Below, in pieces: positions 30,891 to 43,180 of a stretch of DNA of 64,000 nt (its first letter is position 1; each line of letters starts with the position of its first letter). The translations under genes and the position numbers were made by a program. Origin of the DNA: Ailurus styani (lineage: Eukaryota > Chordata > Mammalia > Carnivora > Ailuridae). The stretch is taken from contig LNAC01000101.1 in assembly GCA_002007465.1 (NCBI GenBank), forward strand, positions 2,548,258-2,612,257, written 5' to 3'. Under the pieces are notes generated by a model, which saw only the letters and a program-made list of their open reading frames with translations, ran no database searches and was not told the DNA's origin.

Positions 30891-33800
30891 TCTGCCTTTC
30901 ATCAAGAAACGCGTGCTGGCGTCTCCCTGCCCCTCCCTCGCTGGGCAGCACAAGGCACTGCAAATATCATTCACTGAGTACACGCTGAATTAACGGGCAA
31001 ATACAAGGCAGAATTATAAAGCAATGGCAGTCTTTTTCCTTATATATGAGTCTTACAGATGTCTTTAAACCGGTGGGAAACAAATCCAATCCCAAAATTG
31101 CTTTTGGGTTGAGAACCCCTTGACACAGTCATAGTGCCTCCTAGCAGTATCACCTTGAAAATAATACTCATGTTGATGTATAAGCACTAGCATTATAAAA
31201 ATTCATCTCAATCACTTAGAACATGCTGGAGAAACAGTTCCTAAAATTATTCAATACCAAATCTCTAAAATCGCCTACTGCTTCATCTCATTTCCTGGAC
31301 TTATTCCTGAAGGGTGGCCTTTTAAAATTTTCGGTATGCATCCTAGTTTTACAGTAACAGACAGATAATGCTTTCCATTTTTATGGTTTAAGATTTCGGA
31401 TGTCTTAACTGAAACATAAAAATAAATGAAATTATGTTAGATGCTTTAGTAGTAGCTACCGGTAACCAGAGACTTAGGGACCCAATAATTTAAAGGATCG
31501 AGTCTAGGTATCTTGTCTTTTATCCAACCTCTTTTTGTGTCTTTGTTCCTGAATGGGGCCCCCAAGGCAGGTGGGACAAGGGGCGAAGCCCTGTGATGTC
31601 AGGGACACAACTCCCAAGGCAGCAGGCAGGCCTGTTCTGACTCATTCTGTTCTACTTCCTCTCAGAACAATGCAAGGACCGCAGGGCACACTGCCCCACC
31701 CACCCAGCGGATCCCTTGTGCCCTCCACCACCACGACGCGCCTCAGTGCACCTGCACTACCACCCCCCGGGGGGAGGGCGCAACGCCACTATGCGTATTA
31801 CAAATGCAACTCAACAAGAGAAGCCACAGAGGGTCATCCACGCAGCCCCTTGCTAGGAAAGTGGCTTACCGATCCAAGAGCTGTGGTAGAGGAATCCCAC
31901 CCACACCCCCTTGGGACTCAGAGGCCAGAGCGCGGGGGTAGTAGCTCTTCTTCCCATCACTGTCCACCACGGTGGGAGCAAGCTCTCCAGCCAGCGAGGT
32001 CCATGAGTGACACAGTGGGACTTCCTCAAGGGGCTCGTTTCCCCTTCAGGGCTTCAGTCATGACTACTGAATTTCTCTTCCCCGTGGAAGCTGTGTGTTC
32101 ACCTCTCCTCATTTCTCTCCACTCATCTGCATCTCCCGTCAGAGACGGGGTGTCCTCAGGAGACCAAGGCAGGGGAGCCACCTGACAAAGGCCCAAGGCG
32201 TCAGCGCGTGTTTGTGTTTGGCAGGGAGACAACCGAGTCAAAAATCAAAGTAAATTTTGAGCTTGATCAAGTAAAGACTATATATAGCGGGGGGAAAAGA
32301 TAAGACTGGATCTGGTTTCTCTCTTGCTTCCTGCTCAACGATGGTGGTCTTCTCCTCTGACGTGGTCGGAGTCTTCGGGTTGCTGACAGACTCACGAAAG
32401 ACACCCAGCAGGTAGAAGTGGATCTTCTACGATGGTGACTTTATTCTGAGAAGATGGCCCTACATCATGAGAGCCTGCAGAGTTCAGAAGAGCAGGGTCT
32501 CCAGGGGACCCCAACCACGCAGAGGGCTGAGGCCCAGCAGGAGTGGCTTGTCAGGAGGCTGGTGAGGCGGGGCCCCTGGCAGTCTGTCTGAGCAATGGAA
32601 GAGCCTCTGGGGATGAGGGAGACAGGCAGGAATTGGACCATCAAAACAACATGGAAATTCTGAGGTCTGCCACTGTCTTTGGGGACGAAGTGAATTCTTG
32701 GCTATCTGGCACCTCCCAGCTACAAAAAAAGAAAAACACCCCATGGTGGTGGCAGGGACCAGTGGTAGCGGCAGAGGGGTAACAGAGTGGTCCTGGGAGC
32801 TGCAGCGAGGTGCCTGTACGATGGCAGGCAGTGAGGGAGGCTTTGCAGGCAGCAGGCATCCTGGGGAAACTGCTCTGGCCCTGGGGCGGAGGAGGGAGAA
32901 GGGAGAGGCTTGGCGGCAGCTGAACCTTGTAGCAGTCTGGGTTCACTCCTGGGGCCAGCAGCAAGAAATGAGGGAAAGACAGAAGTTTTCTGGAGCTTGT
33001 ACAGATTCGGAAGGGGCAGGGAGCTAACTCTTGCGTGCACCGTCACCCCGGTTGCCCCCGAGTCCTGGTGGACACCCCCTCTGAGTAACGGGCAGAGTCT
33101 GTCCCTTCGCAGAGGCTGTCATTCCGCTGGATTTCCTTATTGTTACTGGATTAAGTTAAATCACTGGATGCAGCTGATTTCTTGTTTTCGCATTCCTGAA
33201 ATATTCTTTTCTAACCCACGGGCTTTAGCTATTTTCCTGTAATGCCAGCTGGCTAATGAAAGCCACTGCTGTGCTTTGCAGGGTTAATTTATTCAGTGCC
33301 TGGAATATGCTCTCTCTTTCCCCAGCATGACACACTTCTGGTATTGTGTTTTAAATATATACAATAGCCGCGAATATGAGGGATAATGTTGCGGGCTGCT
33401 CCTGGGATCACCCTGTCATTACGCGTCCCTTGCATGGTTCTCAGGAGGAAATCTACCGGGAACAGCACCACAGCCAAAGCCCCGGGCTCTGTCCCTAGGG
33501 TGAGAGCGGGAGACAATTAGGGAAGGCTACCACAGCTGCCCCTGAGGATGGGCTTTGTGATACAGTCCTGTCTGAGTCACTTTCGGGGAAGAAAGACGGT
33601 CCTGTCCCTCAAAAAACATAGCATGAGCCATGTGGTAGCATCGCCCCCAGCCTTCTCTTTGTTTCAGGGAAAGGCGCATTTCGTGCTCTGCCCACTCCTT
33701 CCAGGTGCCTCGTGCTCAGACCCAGCACGGTGATGGCTGGTGACTGCGGATCATCTGGTCTCCAGGCCTCCCCAAGGCCAGTCCATGCCCAAAGCAGTGG

Positions 33801-33964
33801 GCTGCCCGCCTCTGATTCCCACTCTCAGTCCAACTCCGGCAGCCCTGGGAAAACCCGGCTTCTGGCCCCCTGTCCAGGGAATAGTCCTGCTTCCCCAGCA
33901 GTGAGTGTCCACAGCACCCCTTATGTAAGCCTCACATTCTGTCGACGTATCTCCCACCTTCCAA

Positions 33965-34080
33965 CTCCCCAGCCTAGACGACGCTCGAGCAAAGGACTCG
34001 TTCTCATGCCTCTGTGATCCCCTAGCTCTGGGCCCAGGGCCTGGCCCAGAATAAACGCTAGTTAAAGATGAATCATCAAC
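33965..34080 (+). mobile_element. L2 3' end, short
   Basis: GCTCTGGGCCCAGGGCCTGG and CCCAGAATAAACGCTAG match a decayed L2 terminus. Confidence 0.45.
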
Positions 34081-34295
34081 CTAAATGTGAAACCTAAGTA
34101 GAACTAGAAAACTACTAGAGGAAAAGAGGAGAAAATCTTTGTGATCTTGGGTTCAGCAAAGATTTCTCAGATATAACATCAAAAGCATGATCCATAAGAT
34201 AAATTAAAAAAAAAACCAAAACCCTGATAAGTTAGACTTCACCGCAATTTAAAACTTCAGCTCTTCCAAAGACATCATCAAGAAAATGAAAAGAC

Positions 34296-34494
34296 GGGCG
34301 CCTGGGTGGCTCAGTGGGTTAAAGCCTCTGCTTTTGGCTCAGGTCATGATCTCAGGGTCCTGGGATCGAGGCCCGCATCGGGCTCTCTGCTCGGCGGGGA
34401 GCCTGCTTCCCCCTCTCTCTCTCTGCCTGCCTCTCTGCCTCCTTGTAATCTCTCTCCCTCTGTGAAATAAATAAATGAAATCTTTAAAAAAAAA
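34296..34494 (+). mobile_element. CAN-SINE
   Basis: Sense copy in an L1M with a perfect 13-bp duplication AAAATGAAAAGAC. Confidence 0.95.
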
Positions 34495-35133
34495 AAAATG
34501 AAAAGACAAGCCACAGATTAGAAGAAAAGCATCTGCAGAACATGGAAAAAATAAAATAAAGGGCTTGATTCCTGAATTTATGAAGAACTCACCCAACTCA
34601 ACAGTAACAAAACACAGAACTCAATAAAAAGTGGTCAAAGATTTCAACACTTTTCTAAAGAAGATATTCTCAGAATGGAAAAAGAGCACATGAAAAGATG
34701 CTCAACATCATTAGTCATTAAGGAACTGCAAATTAAAACCACAAGGAGATATTACTACACACCTAGAAGAATGGATAAGAAAAAAATAAATAAAATACAA
34801 TACAATAAAATAAAAACCATATCAAGTGCTAGCAAGGATTTGGAGCAACTGGAACTCTCATTCATTGTTGGCGGAAATGCAAAATGGCAGATGCTTTGCA
34901 AAACAGTGTAGTCATTTCTTACAGAATTAAACCTGCACTTAGACAATTCAGTGGCCCCACTCCTCAGCATTTATCTGAGAGAAATGAAGACTTGTGTTCA
35001 CACAAATGTTTCTAATATGAATGTTGTAACAGCCTGGTTCATGGGCTTGGTTCATAATAGCAAAAATATGAAATACTGTGCCAGTCCTTCAGTGGTGAAC
35101 GGGTAAGCTGAGTGAGGTATGTCATGTCCTGAA

Positions 35134-35177
35134 CGACACTGGGAAAAAAAAAAGGATGAATTATAAAAAAAAAAGGA
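35134..35177. repeat. 22-bp tandem duplication in L1M
   Basis: A10 followed by GGATGAATTATA occurs twice in a row, probably by replication slippage on the A run. Confidence 0.85.
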
Positions 35178-35719
35178 TGAATTATAAATTCATTATGCTA
35201 GGTGAAAGAAGCCAAACTCAAAAGACTACTACTGTATGATTCCATTTATACGACATTCTGGAAAAGGCATCATTCTAGGATAGAAAATAGCAGTGGCTAC
35301 CAGGGCCTGGGACCTCACACGGTGTTCCTCTTCAGGGGGCTGTTCATCTAGATCCTTTATAATACCTTTTATAAGGAACTGGTAAAAGTCCATAAAAGTT
35401 TTTCTGAGTTCTGTGAGCTGTTCTAGCAAATTAACTGAACCTGAGGAGAGGGTTGTGGGAACCTCTGATTTATAGCAAGCTGGACTTGTGATTGGCCTGA
35501 ACTGGGAGTGAGGGAGGGGTGGGGACAGTCTTTTGGGAATGAGGCCTTGACCTGTGTGATGTGATGCTATCTCCAGGTAAAGAGTATCAGAATTAATTGG
35601 TCGGTGTATTAGAAAACACACATCAGAGGGGCTGACGATAAAGAGGTAGAAGGATATTTCAGGCTGAGTGAATAGTTGTAAGTCCTGATTGGGGTAGAGG
35701 CTACACAAGTATTTGTTAA

Positions 35720-36215
35720 AGCTCAAGTAGACTGAATGAATGCAATCCAAGGCTCTCCTTGCGCTGGGCCACCCCCACCTTGCCAACCTCATTTTTTCCT
35801 CCCCTGCTCCCCACTTTATGCTATCCAAGCTCCAATTAAGGTGGCCTTCCATGGCCCCCAGCAGCATGGGCCTTGCCCACCTCTGTTTTCTTCCTGGTCC
35901 ACCTTTCCCACCCTCAACCCCCCTGTGCACAAATCTTATCCATCTTTCAAGACCCAGATCAGATGTTACCTTTTCCTGTAACTGTATTTGACTACCACCT
36001 CCGGACATGCACAAAAAGCTGGAGATTATCTGATGTGCCTTTAAATTCCAAGCATTTTATCTGTGTGCCTCTTATATCATCAAATTTTTTTTTGGTATGA
36101 TTGCGTGTGTCAATATTACTTATCTCCAACTAATTTTAAGTGCCCAGTTTGAATTGCTTTTGCATTTATGCACAGTGTCTAGATTGATGCCTTTTGATGA
36201 ATTAGTGAAAAAAAA
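35720..36215 (+). mobile_element. L2 fragment
   Basis: CATCTTTCAAGACCCAGATC, AGATGTTACCTTTTCCTG, and later CACAGTGTCTAGATTGATGCC then TTTTGATGAATTAG show the L2 order. Confidence 0.65.
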
Positions 36216-36367
36216 AATCAATGGCTAGGGTGACCTGTGGCAGGTGAAGTTGGTATGATCAGAACCCAGAAAGAATAATATCCAGAATAATACCTAGGCC
36301 TCTCAGTGATGAGCAAACAGGACTGGTGAGGTTGTAACTCCATGTTTATTTTTTGCATGGTAGTCAT

Positions 36368-36505
36368 AGGGCTGATCAAAATCACCTTCAAGGCTGGTTA
36401 AAAACACATATGCCTGGGGTCCTGACTCAGCCCATCAAAACTGAGTCCTACTTATGGATTTTTAATAAGCTCCCAGTGTGACTCTGATCAGTGAAGCCTG
36501 GGACT
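36368..36505 (+). mobile_element. MER-type hAT MITE, decayed
   Basis: TCAAAATCACCTTCAAGGC, TGGTTAAAAACACATATGC and TTTTAATAAGCTCCCAGTG resemble the element at 15590-15812. Confidence 0.45.
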
Positions 36506-36572
36506 TACCTTCCAAAATGGTCAGAAGGCCAAAGACTCACCTACAGGTGGCTGATAAAAAACGCAGTTCTTG

Positions 36573-36802
36573 GGGCGCCTGGGTGGCTCAGTGGGTTAAA
36601 GCCTCTGCTTTCAGCTCAGGTCATGATCTCAGCGTCCTGGGATCGAGGCCCGCATCGGGCTCTCTGCTCAGCAGGGAGCCTGCTTCCTCCTCTCCCTGTC
36701 TCTCTGCCTGCCTCTCTGCCTACTTGTAATCTCTCTCTCTCTCTGTGCCAAATAAATAAATAAAGTCTTAAAAAAAATAAAAATAAACAAAACAAAACAA
36801 AA
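36573..36802 (+). mobile_element. CAN-SINE
   Basis: Sense copy with a long (AAAAC)n-like tail and a duplication AAAAACGCAGTTCTTG on both sides. Confidence 0.95.
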
Positions 36803-36839
36803 AAAACGCAGTTCTTGAAAATCTGGTACCGTAAAAACA

Positions 36840-37250
36840 GAGGTACCACACACACACAGGTGTGAATGTATCATCAAACTATAATACACACCATACCTAT
36901 CAATAAAAAGGAATGAACTACTGATGCACAGAACGACATGGATGAATCTCAAAAGCACTGCCTTGAGTGAAAGAAACCAGACACCAAATCTACGTAGTGT
37001 GCGGTTCCACGGATCTGAAATGCCAGAAGCAGCAAAAATAATGCAGGGTGACAGAAAGCTGATCAGTGTTTGCTGGGGGCCACAGGGTGGGGTGAGGGGG
37101 CTGAGAACTGGACTTCCTGTGAAGGGCCACAAAGGGAACTTTGGGAGTGATGGGAAGGCTCCATATCTTGATTGTAGTGGTGGTCCCATGGGTGTACACA
37201 TTTAGCAAAAGTCATCAAATCGCACATTCAAAATGGGAGCATTTGCCGAG
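36840..37250 (+). mobile_element. L1M 3' end fragment
   Basis: CATGGATGAATCTCAAAAGC, CCTTGAGTGAAAGAAACCAG, GTTTGCTGGGGGCCACAGGG and GGTGTACACATTTAGCAAAA follow L1M ORF2/3' UTR order. Confidence 0.7.
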
Positions 37251-37309
37251 ACCCAGAAATCTAGGGACCTAATGATGACCCTGTGACTGTCCTTGGTCAG
37301 TCACCAAGC

Positions 37310-37985
37310 TCTGCCACGCGGATTGCCAAAGCTCTCCTGGATCTTCCTCTGCCCCTTAGTTCCACACTTGGCGTCATCATGGGGATCGGAAGAATTACTC
37401 CCGGTTTCCCTACCTAGAGTCAGGCTACTGTCTGCCACCACACTGCTAGAAGGCTTTCTAAACCACAGCCTGCTCAAGTCCGTCCCCTGCTTAAACCCTC
37501 CCACCACCACCCTTTTCAGGATGGAGTCCCAATTCCATATGCCAGGCTTCTTGCACCCGCCTGCCCACCCCCAACCCCACCTCTTCCCATTCTCTCGCAC
37601 GCCCACTGCACACACCTGCTTCCACAATGGACTGCTTGCAGCTCCTTGGAAGCACCACAGCCCCCTGCAACTCCAAGCGTTCACATGCGCCATCCTTTCT
37701 GGGTGCAACACTCTCCCCACCCCCCAGCTTTTTGACTCCCATTCACCATCCCGGGCTCAGCTGAAGCATCCCCTGACCTAGTAAGTTCCACTGGCTCGGA
37801 CCCGGTGCTGGGTCGGATGCCCCTCCTTAAGCCTCAGTGTCTGTCACACTGTGTCACAGCTGCTGTAATTGGTCTGTCTGTCCACTAAGGATTCAGGTTG
37901 GGTACCATGTTCTCACCTCTGGATTGCCAGCATCAAGCAGATCTCTGGACCACAGAAGGAGCTCAGGAAGTGTTTCCAGGTGTTT
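37310..37985 (+). mobile_element. L2 fragment
   Basis: TGCTCAAGTCCGTCCCCTGC, CAGGATGGAGTCCCAATTCC, GGCTCAGCTGAAGCATCCCC and TCTCTGGACCACAGAAGGAG follow the L2 3' half. The right end is displaced by the SINE at 37988-38195. Confidence 0.7.
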
Positions 37986-37987
37986 CT

Positions 37988-38195
37988 CTTTTTTTAAGAT
38001 TTATTTATTTGTTTGTTTGTTTGTTTGAGAGAGAGACAGAGAGATCACAAGTTGGCAGAGAGGCAGGCAGAGAGAGAAGAGGAAGCAGGCTCCCCGCTGA
38101 GCAGGGAGCCCGATGTGGGCCTCGATCCCAGGACCCTGAGATCATGACCTGAGCCAAAGGCAGAGGCTTTAACCCACTGAGCCACCCAGGTGCCC
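37988..38195 (-). mobile_element. CAN-SINE
   Basis: Antisense copy with a (TTTG)n start; duplication TTTCCAGGTGTTTCT / TTTCCGGGTGTTTCT with one change. Confidence 0.93.
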
Positions 38196-38200
38196 TTTCC

Positions 38201-38406
38201 GGGTGTTTCTAGTGAATGACTGCCTGCCTGCCTGCCTGAATGAATGAATGAATGAATACCGAAGGACAGAGTATCAGAAGTCCGCTAAAGGGCTATGATG
38301 CGTGGGTGTTTCTAGTGAATGACTGCCTGCCTGCCTGCCTGAATGAATGAATGAATGAATACCGAAGGACAGAGTATCAGAAGTCCGCTAAAGGGCTATG
38401 ATGCGT
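38201..38406. repeat. perfect 103-bp tandem duplication
   Basis: 38201-38303 is repeated without a difference at 38304-38406, with no N between. Each copy contains (TGCC)n and (TGAA)n runs and a unique part. The left edge begins within the 3' target duplication of the SINE at 37988-38195, so the duplication is younger than that SINE. Confidence 0.9.
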
Positions 38407-38462
38407 GAGAACAGGGGAAATGAAAGGGCTATGAATGTTTGAGGACAAAGTGGTATTGGAGC

Positions 38463-38835
38463 CAGACTCTTGTTAGGAACTAAATTTGCCTCCTCCAATG
38501 ATGTGTTGAAGACTTCACCCCCAGGACCTCACACTGTGACTGTTTGGAGATAGGACCTGTAAAGTGGTGACGGAGGCAGAAGGAGGTCATTGGGGTGAGG
38601 CTTCCGTCCAGTGACTGGTGTCCTTACAAGAGGAGAAAACTAGGACACAGACACGCACCAAAGAAGACCGCGTGAAGACACCGGGCAAACATGGCCATCC
38701 ACAAGCCAAGGAGGGAGGCCTCGGAAGGAACCAACGTGGCCAACACCTACATCTCAGACTTCTAGCCTCCAGAACTGTGAGGAAATTAACCTCTGTGTTT
38801 AAGCCCCCAAGTCTGGGACTCTTTGTGGCAGAAAG
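38463..38835 (+). mobile_element. MLT1-type MaLR LTR
   Basis: MLT1 words occur in order: GATGTGTTGAAGACTTCACC, GTGACTGTTTGGAGATAGG, GTGTCCTTACAAGAGG, AGACTTCTAGCCTCCAGAAC and GTGTTTAAGCCCCCAAGTC. There is no internal region. Confidence 0.8.
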
Positions 38836-39389
38836 GGCATTCCAGGTGAGAAGCAGAGCCAAAGGCAGGGAGGAGGGCACAGTAGGGGTAAACGTTCTGG
38901 AGTGGTTTGGTTTGGCCGCGGGGGATGAGCGTTGTGGCAAGCAGAGCAAACAGCCCTGGAAATAGAGTTGGCAACAGACTGTGGAGGTCCCAAAAGCCAG
39001 GTCAAGGGGTCTAGCCTTTCCTCTGTGGCCCAGTGTGCCTCTTCCGTGTGTGACGGCGTCTGTGCCTGAAGGAGGCGGCAGGCTGGCAGGACCAGGCGTT
39101 CCTGAGGCAGGCCTTGTGGGGTTGGAAGCTGAGGCCACTGCGTGTCCCAAACTGGTGCACATGAACCACAGGGCCGCTGTGGTGGCTTCTGGGGACAGCA
39201 AACATTTGTTAATTTAATATGTATTTTAACAGGTGAAACTCAGGACCGAACTGTGGCTCTTTTGTGGAACGGGCATTGATCAGGGGAACAAAGGGATTCT
39301 GCCAACCGGAATGGCCATATGCCATTGGCTGTATGGTCAAGGTAGACCCCAAATCCACCCGGATCCTCTTCTGACTTTTGCTCACCCCT

Positions 39390-39565
39390 ATCCACGGTGC
39401 TCCTTTTAAAACAGAGGCCAGATCCCGTCACTTGTCTGCTTAAAATCCTCCAGTGAGACCCCATATCCCTTGGAGTACAATCCACACCCCCTCCCTGCAC
39501 GTCCCCACTACCCCAGCCTCCTCTCCTGCCACTCCCCTCCGTTCTCTGCCCGTCACTGCACTGGG
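39390..39565 (+). mobile_element. L2 fragment
   Basis: CAGATCCCGTCACTTGTCTG, CTTAAAATCCTCCAGTGAG and CTTGGAGTACAATCCACACC are L2 words. Confidence 0.6.
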
Positions 39566-39609
39566 AATAGCAAAGTCAGGCCCCAAGGGAGTTGTGTGAA
39601 TTCACTCGT

Positions 39610-40290
39610 TCACACAATCAAACAGTTGGGGACAGTTTCATTCATTTGTTCCCCCAACAAACCCTCTTGGAGCGCTTGCTGCGTCTCAGGGAGGCGACCT
39701 GCACCGGGATGACCAAACACAGAAGTAATCCCTGCGGGGCGCCTGGTGGCTCAGTGGGTTAAAGCCTCTGCCTTCAGCTCAGGTCATGATCTCAGGGTCC
39801 TGGGATCGAGCCCCACGTCGGGCTCTCTGCTCAGCAGGGAGCCTGCTTCCTCCTCTCTCTCTGCCTACTTGTGATCTCTCTCCCCCTCTCTCTCTCTGTC
39901 AGATAAATAAATAAAATCTTTAGAAAGAAGTGATCCCTACTCACCAGGGGGTTCAGGGCCTAGAGCAGGGGATGACCATATAGTTCCCCAAATAAAAGAT
40001 CCTCCACTGTGAAAGCTACAGGAGAGAGTCACGCTGCGCTATCAGAGCTTATCCCGGGGAGCGCGGCCAAGCCAGGGAGGACAGCCTGAGAAGGCTCCAT
40101 GAGGAATAGACGATCCCAACATAAGGGGCATTAGCTAAAGGGTCAGGGGACATCGCCAGGCAGCGGGAACAGTCAGGCAAGGGAAAGAGGTGCCCTGACA
40201 GGAGGTGGGAAGCCAGTGTGAGGGACCCGAAGGGATGAGAGCAAGCAGGAGCCTCAAGACACCAGGCTGGACAGGAGGGCCTTGAGGAGG
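39610..40290 (-). mobile_element. L2, antisense, split by a SINE
   Basis: CATTTGTTCCCCCAACAAACC and GAGCGCTTGCTGCG lie left of the SINE at 39737-39923. CCTGAGAAGGCTCCATGAGG, CAGGCAGCGGGAACAGTCAGG and GCCAGTGTGAGGGACCCG lie right of it. The order is that of an antisense L2. Confidence 0.55.
39737..39923 (+). mobile_element. CAN-SINE
   Basis: Sense copy in an antisense L2; duplication AGAAGTAATCCCT / AGAAGTGATCCCT. Confidence 0.93.
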
Positions 40291-42270
40291 GCCCGTCAGG
40301 CGGGCCTGGTGGTGGCCGAGGAGACCCCCGCCCAGGTGCTCAGCAGCCCAAACCCATCCACACAAGCTAGTGGGCATGTCCCAGTGTGGGCCCCCTCTGC
40401 GCAGCGAGGGCTCCAGGCGGCACTGGGGAAGCCAGGACTCCGGAAACCCTTTACTGAAGCTCATCAGTGAGACCCAGGTACAGGGCCCCCCAGGCAGTGG
40501 GTGCTGGAGCGGTTCTCCAGTCATCAGGCTCCATGGAGACTCGTTCACAACCCAGACCATCCCCCTAGGACCTTGACCTTTATCTCCCGCACGAACCCTC
40601 CCCAGCTGCTCTGCTGACTCTCCCCAGGGTGACACGAGTCAGGCTCTTCTCATTAGGAGGCGGCCCCCTGCCACAGCTCCCTGGCTGTCACATGTGCCCA
40701 GCTCACCTCGCCCTTGGGAGTGTAAACTAAATCACTGCTCTCCAGTCGCCTCTTTCTCTCATCTCCTTCTTGCAGCGCCCTTGTCCTGAATTCTACTGGC
40801 TAATGAAGTCATCATAGACAACAGTCATTTTCTACTGGCTAAATATTCAAACTTAACACACAGCTCCTTCCATAAAAAGCATCCCTTTGTGATCAAAGTG
40901 ACCTCGTAGGCCTTACACACCAGGTGACGGAGTTCTGCCTTCATTCCTGGTGAATTTCCATTTTAATTTTTAGAGCTGGCGTTATTTCGTTTTCATTGTT
41001 TCTCATTTACTCAAGTGAGTCAACAAGTTTCCTTTTACAATATGTTAGTGAAGTCAGTTTTAGGAAATTTAGTAAGTAATCTGTGGCAGTTGGCCATGGC
41101 AAGAACTATGAAAAGAGGCAATCTGAAGGACTGCAGTCAGAGGAACAGTGGTCCCAGTGAAAGGAACGAAGAAACGGCAGGAGGAATGGAGAGGAGGGGA
41201 CAGAATGGAGAGCGGGGTGATGGAACCAGCACGGGGTTCCAAGTGGTCCCCACCTGTGCTTTTCTTGGCACAGCCTCCCTCTGCTTGCCCCCTCCCGAGC
41301 ACCCATCTGAATGGGCTCTCGGCTACTATTCTCCGTATTTGGTAGCTTCATAGCAACGCTCAGGACTGGGGATGAGTAATTGGTTAGTGGGTTTGCTGCT
41401 CCCACAGGGCTGGCCCGCTCCCTCTCCGGCTCACCCTTGTTTCCACAGGGCCTCGTGCACAGCCTGGCTGGGACTAGGCGCTAGGTATCTGCCGGCCGAG
41501 TGACTGCATGAATGGCGATTATGAAGGTCGGATGAACCTTTTTAAAATACAGATAAAGGGGGCGCCTGGGTGGCTCAGTCGGTTTTGTGTCCAACTCTTG
41601 ATTTCGGCTCGGGTCATGATCTCAGGGAGGTGAGACTGAGCCCCACACTGGGCTCCACTCTTGGCAGGGAGTCTGCTGGAGATTTTCTCTCTCTTTCTCC
41701 CTGTCCCCCTCCCCCCATATGCACTGCCCCCTCCAAATAGATAAACGTTTAAAAATAAAATAAAATAAAATAAAATAAGGAATAAACAGGAACACCGATG
41801 AAAAGGAAAGGGAGAGGCACAGTGTGTCTGGGGTGGGGTCTATGAGCCACCCATGTGGGGACGACCTGCAAACAGCAGGAAAATAGAGAAGGAAGCTGCT
41901 TAGAGGGCAGAGCTTAGCAATGAAGGAACTTCTCTCTGCCTCTCAGGTTGAGTTTTCTCAACAAGTTCCTTGCTTCTTTTCCTAAAACATAAGTTAAAAC
42001 CCATAAAGAATATGAAATACTGCCACCCAAATGTTCACGCTTCCTAAAATTTGTCATATACTTTCCCAGTTGTAGAAACCCTCTACACCTGGGGTTCTGC
42101 TCCCTAAAATTTTCTTGCCTATGGGTGTGGAAAAATGCCTGTCTATTTATCTTACAGAGATAATAGACAAATACAGACTCATAGAAAAATTCGAACATAG
42201 AAATATATGTAGCAAAAGGCAAGAGAGCTTGCCCTTAATTCTACTTCCCACAGTAAACAGCTTGATATTA
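40291..42270. other. mostly unique intronic DNA
   Basis: Only the SINE at 41559-41779 is recognised. No coding exon or RNA gene is supported. Confidence 0.5.
41559..41779 (+). mobile_element. CAN-SINE (older subtype)
   Basis: Sense copy with a TGTCCAACTCTTGATTTCGG variant and an (AAAAT)n tail at 41753-41778. Confidence 0.9.
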
Positions 42271-42286
42271 TACACCCACTACTTTT

Positions 42287-42459
42287 TTTTTTTTTTTTGA
42301 CAGAAAGATCACAAATAGGCAGAGAGGCAGGCAGAGAGAGCAGGAAGCAGGCTCTCTGCTGAGCAGAGAGCCCTATGCGGGCCTCGATCCCAGGACCCTG
42401 AGATCATGACCTGAACCGAAGGCAGAGGCTTTAACCCACTGAGCCACCCAGGCGCCCCG
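42287..42459 (-). mobile_element. CAN-SINE, 3'-shortened
   Basis: Antisense copy lacking the usual AAGATTTTATTTATTT block; duplication ACACCCACTACTTTTT on both sides shows it inserted that way. Confidence 0.92.
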
Positions 42460-42518
42460 ACACCCACTACTTTTTTAAGATGGATTTTTATATGCATACA
42501 CATAAAAGTTTAAATTTC

Positions 42519-42713
42519 TTTTTTTGAGAGAACGAGGGCACACGTGCAAGTGGGGGTGGGGGTGGGGGTGGGGCAGAGATGAGAGAGAGAATTTTAAGCA
42601 AGCTCCATGCCCAGTGCAAAGTCCAACAAGGGGTTCGAGCTCACGACCCTGAGATCATGACCTGAGCTGAAATCAAGAGTTGGACTCATAACTGACTCAG
42701 CCACCTAGATGCC
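42519..42713 (-). mobile_element. CAN-SINE (old, diverged)
   Basis: Antisense copy with an expanded (GGGGGT)n G-quadruplex-like run at 42552-42573; flanks AGTTTAAATTTCTT / AGTTTAGGTTTCTT. Confidence 0.85.
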
Positions 42714-43180
42714 CTGGGAGTTTAGGTTTCTTAACATAAATAATGAAATTTTAAATGTAAATATGATCACACTGTATATGCTTACTTGAAAATGTACAGG
42801 ATTGTTCTAAGATACATTAAAAGTTATTTTACATTGTGGTTTGTAGAGTCTGTAAAAAAATTTTTTTTGTAGAGTTTGTAAATTTGTAGAGTTTATAAAA
42901 TTGCCATACAAAAAGCTTTACTAATTCTTGTTCCTTATATTTGTGACTGCCAATGCCCATCTCTGTATGTTCTCTTTGACACTGGATGCTCTGTTTTCAA
43001 TTTTTGCCAATCTGTTGCAAGGAAAATATTTTATTAGTATTTGGATTTGCATTTCCATGGTTCCTACCGACATTGAACATTATATGTGTATTGATTAGCT
43101 ATATTTCTTCTCCTGTGAATTATTTATAAAAATAAATATATCTTGCCTATTTACAAACTCTCCTTGCCCAGTTTTTCTTT

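Larger units (their letters stand above)
28906..33964. other. 5-kb stretch with no SINE or L1 insertion
   Basis: It contains only a (TG)n, an antisense MIR relic and an L2 fragment; 31000-33964 shows nothing I can name. A 210-codon open frame at 31553-32185 has low-complexity Ser/Pro-rich content and no recognised domain. Confidence 0.55.
34085..35345 (+). mobile_element. L1M fragment (ORF2 end and 3' UTR)
   Basis: ORF2 landmarks GAAAACTACTAGAGGAAAAG, AAAAGATGCTCAACATCATT, AACTGGAACTCTCATTCATTG and CTAGGTGAAAGAAGCCAAAC appear in order with many stops. A CAN-SINE with a clean duplication sits at 34296-34494. Confidence 0.85.

Noticed and set aside
31553..32185. 210-codon open frame on the plus strand
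   Set aside because: Ser/Pro/His-rich translation with no known domain, no splice or promoter context, and sense opposite to SPECC1. It is probably chance in a GC-richer stretch.
35229..36014. 261-codon minus frame
   Set aside because: It lies antisense across an L1M 3' end and an L2 fragment. The translation has no recognisable domain and the frame is explained by repeats.
38201..38406. Tandem 103-bp units as a CRISPR-like or satellite array
   Set aside because: Only two copies, with no spacer structure, in a mammalian genome.
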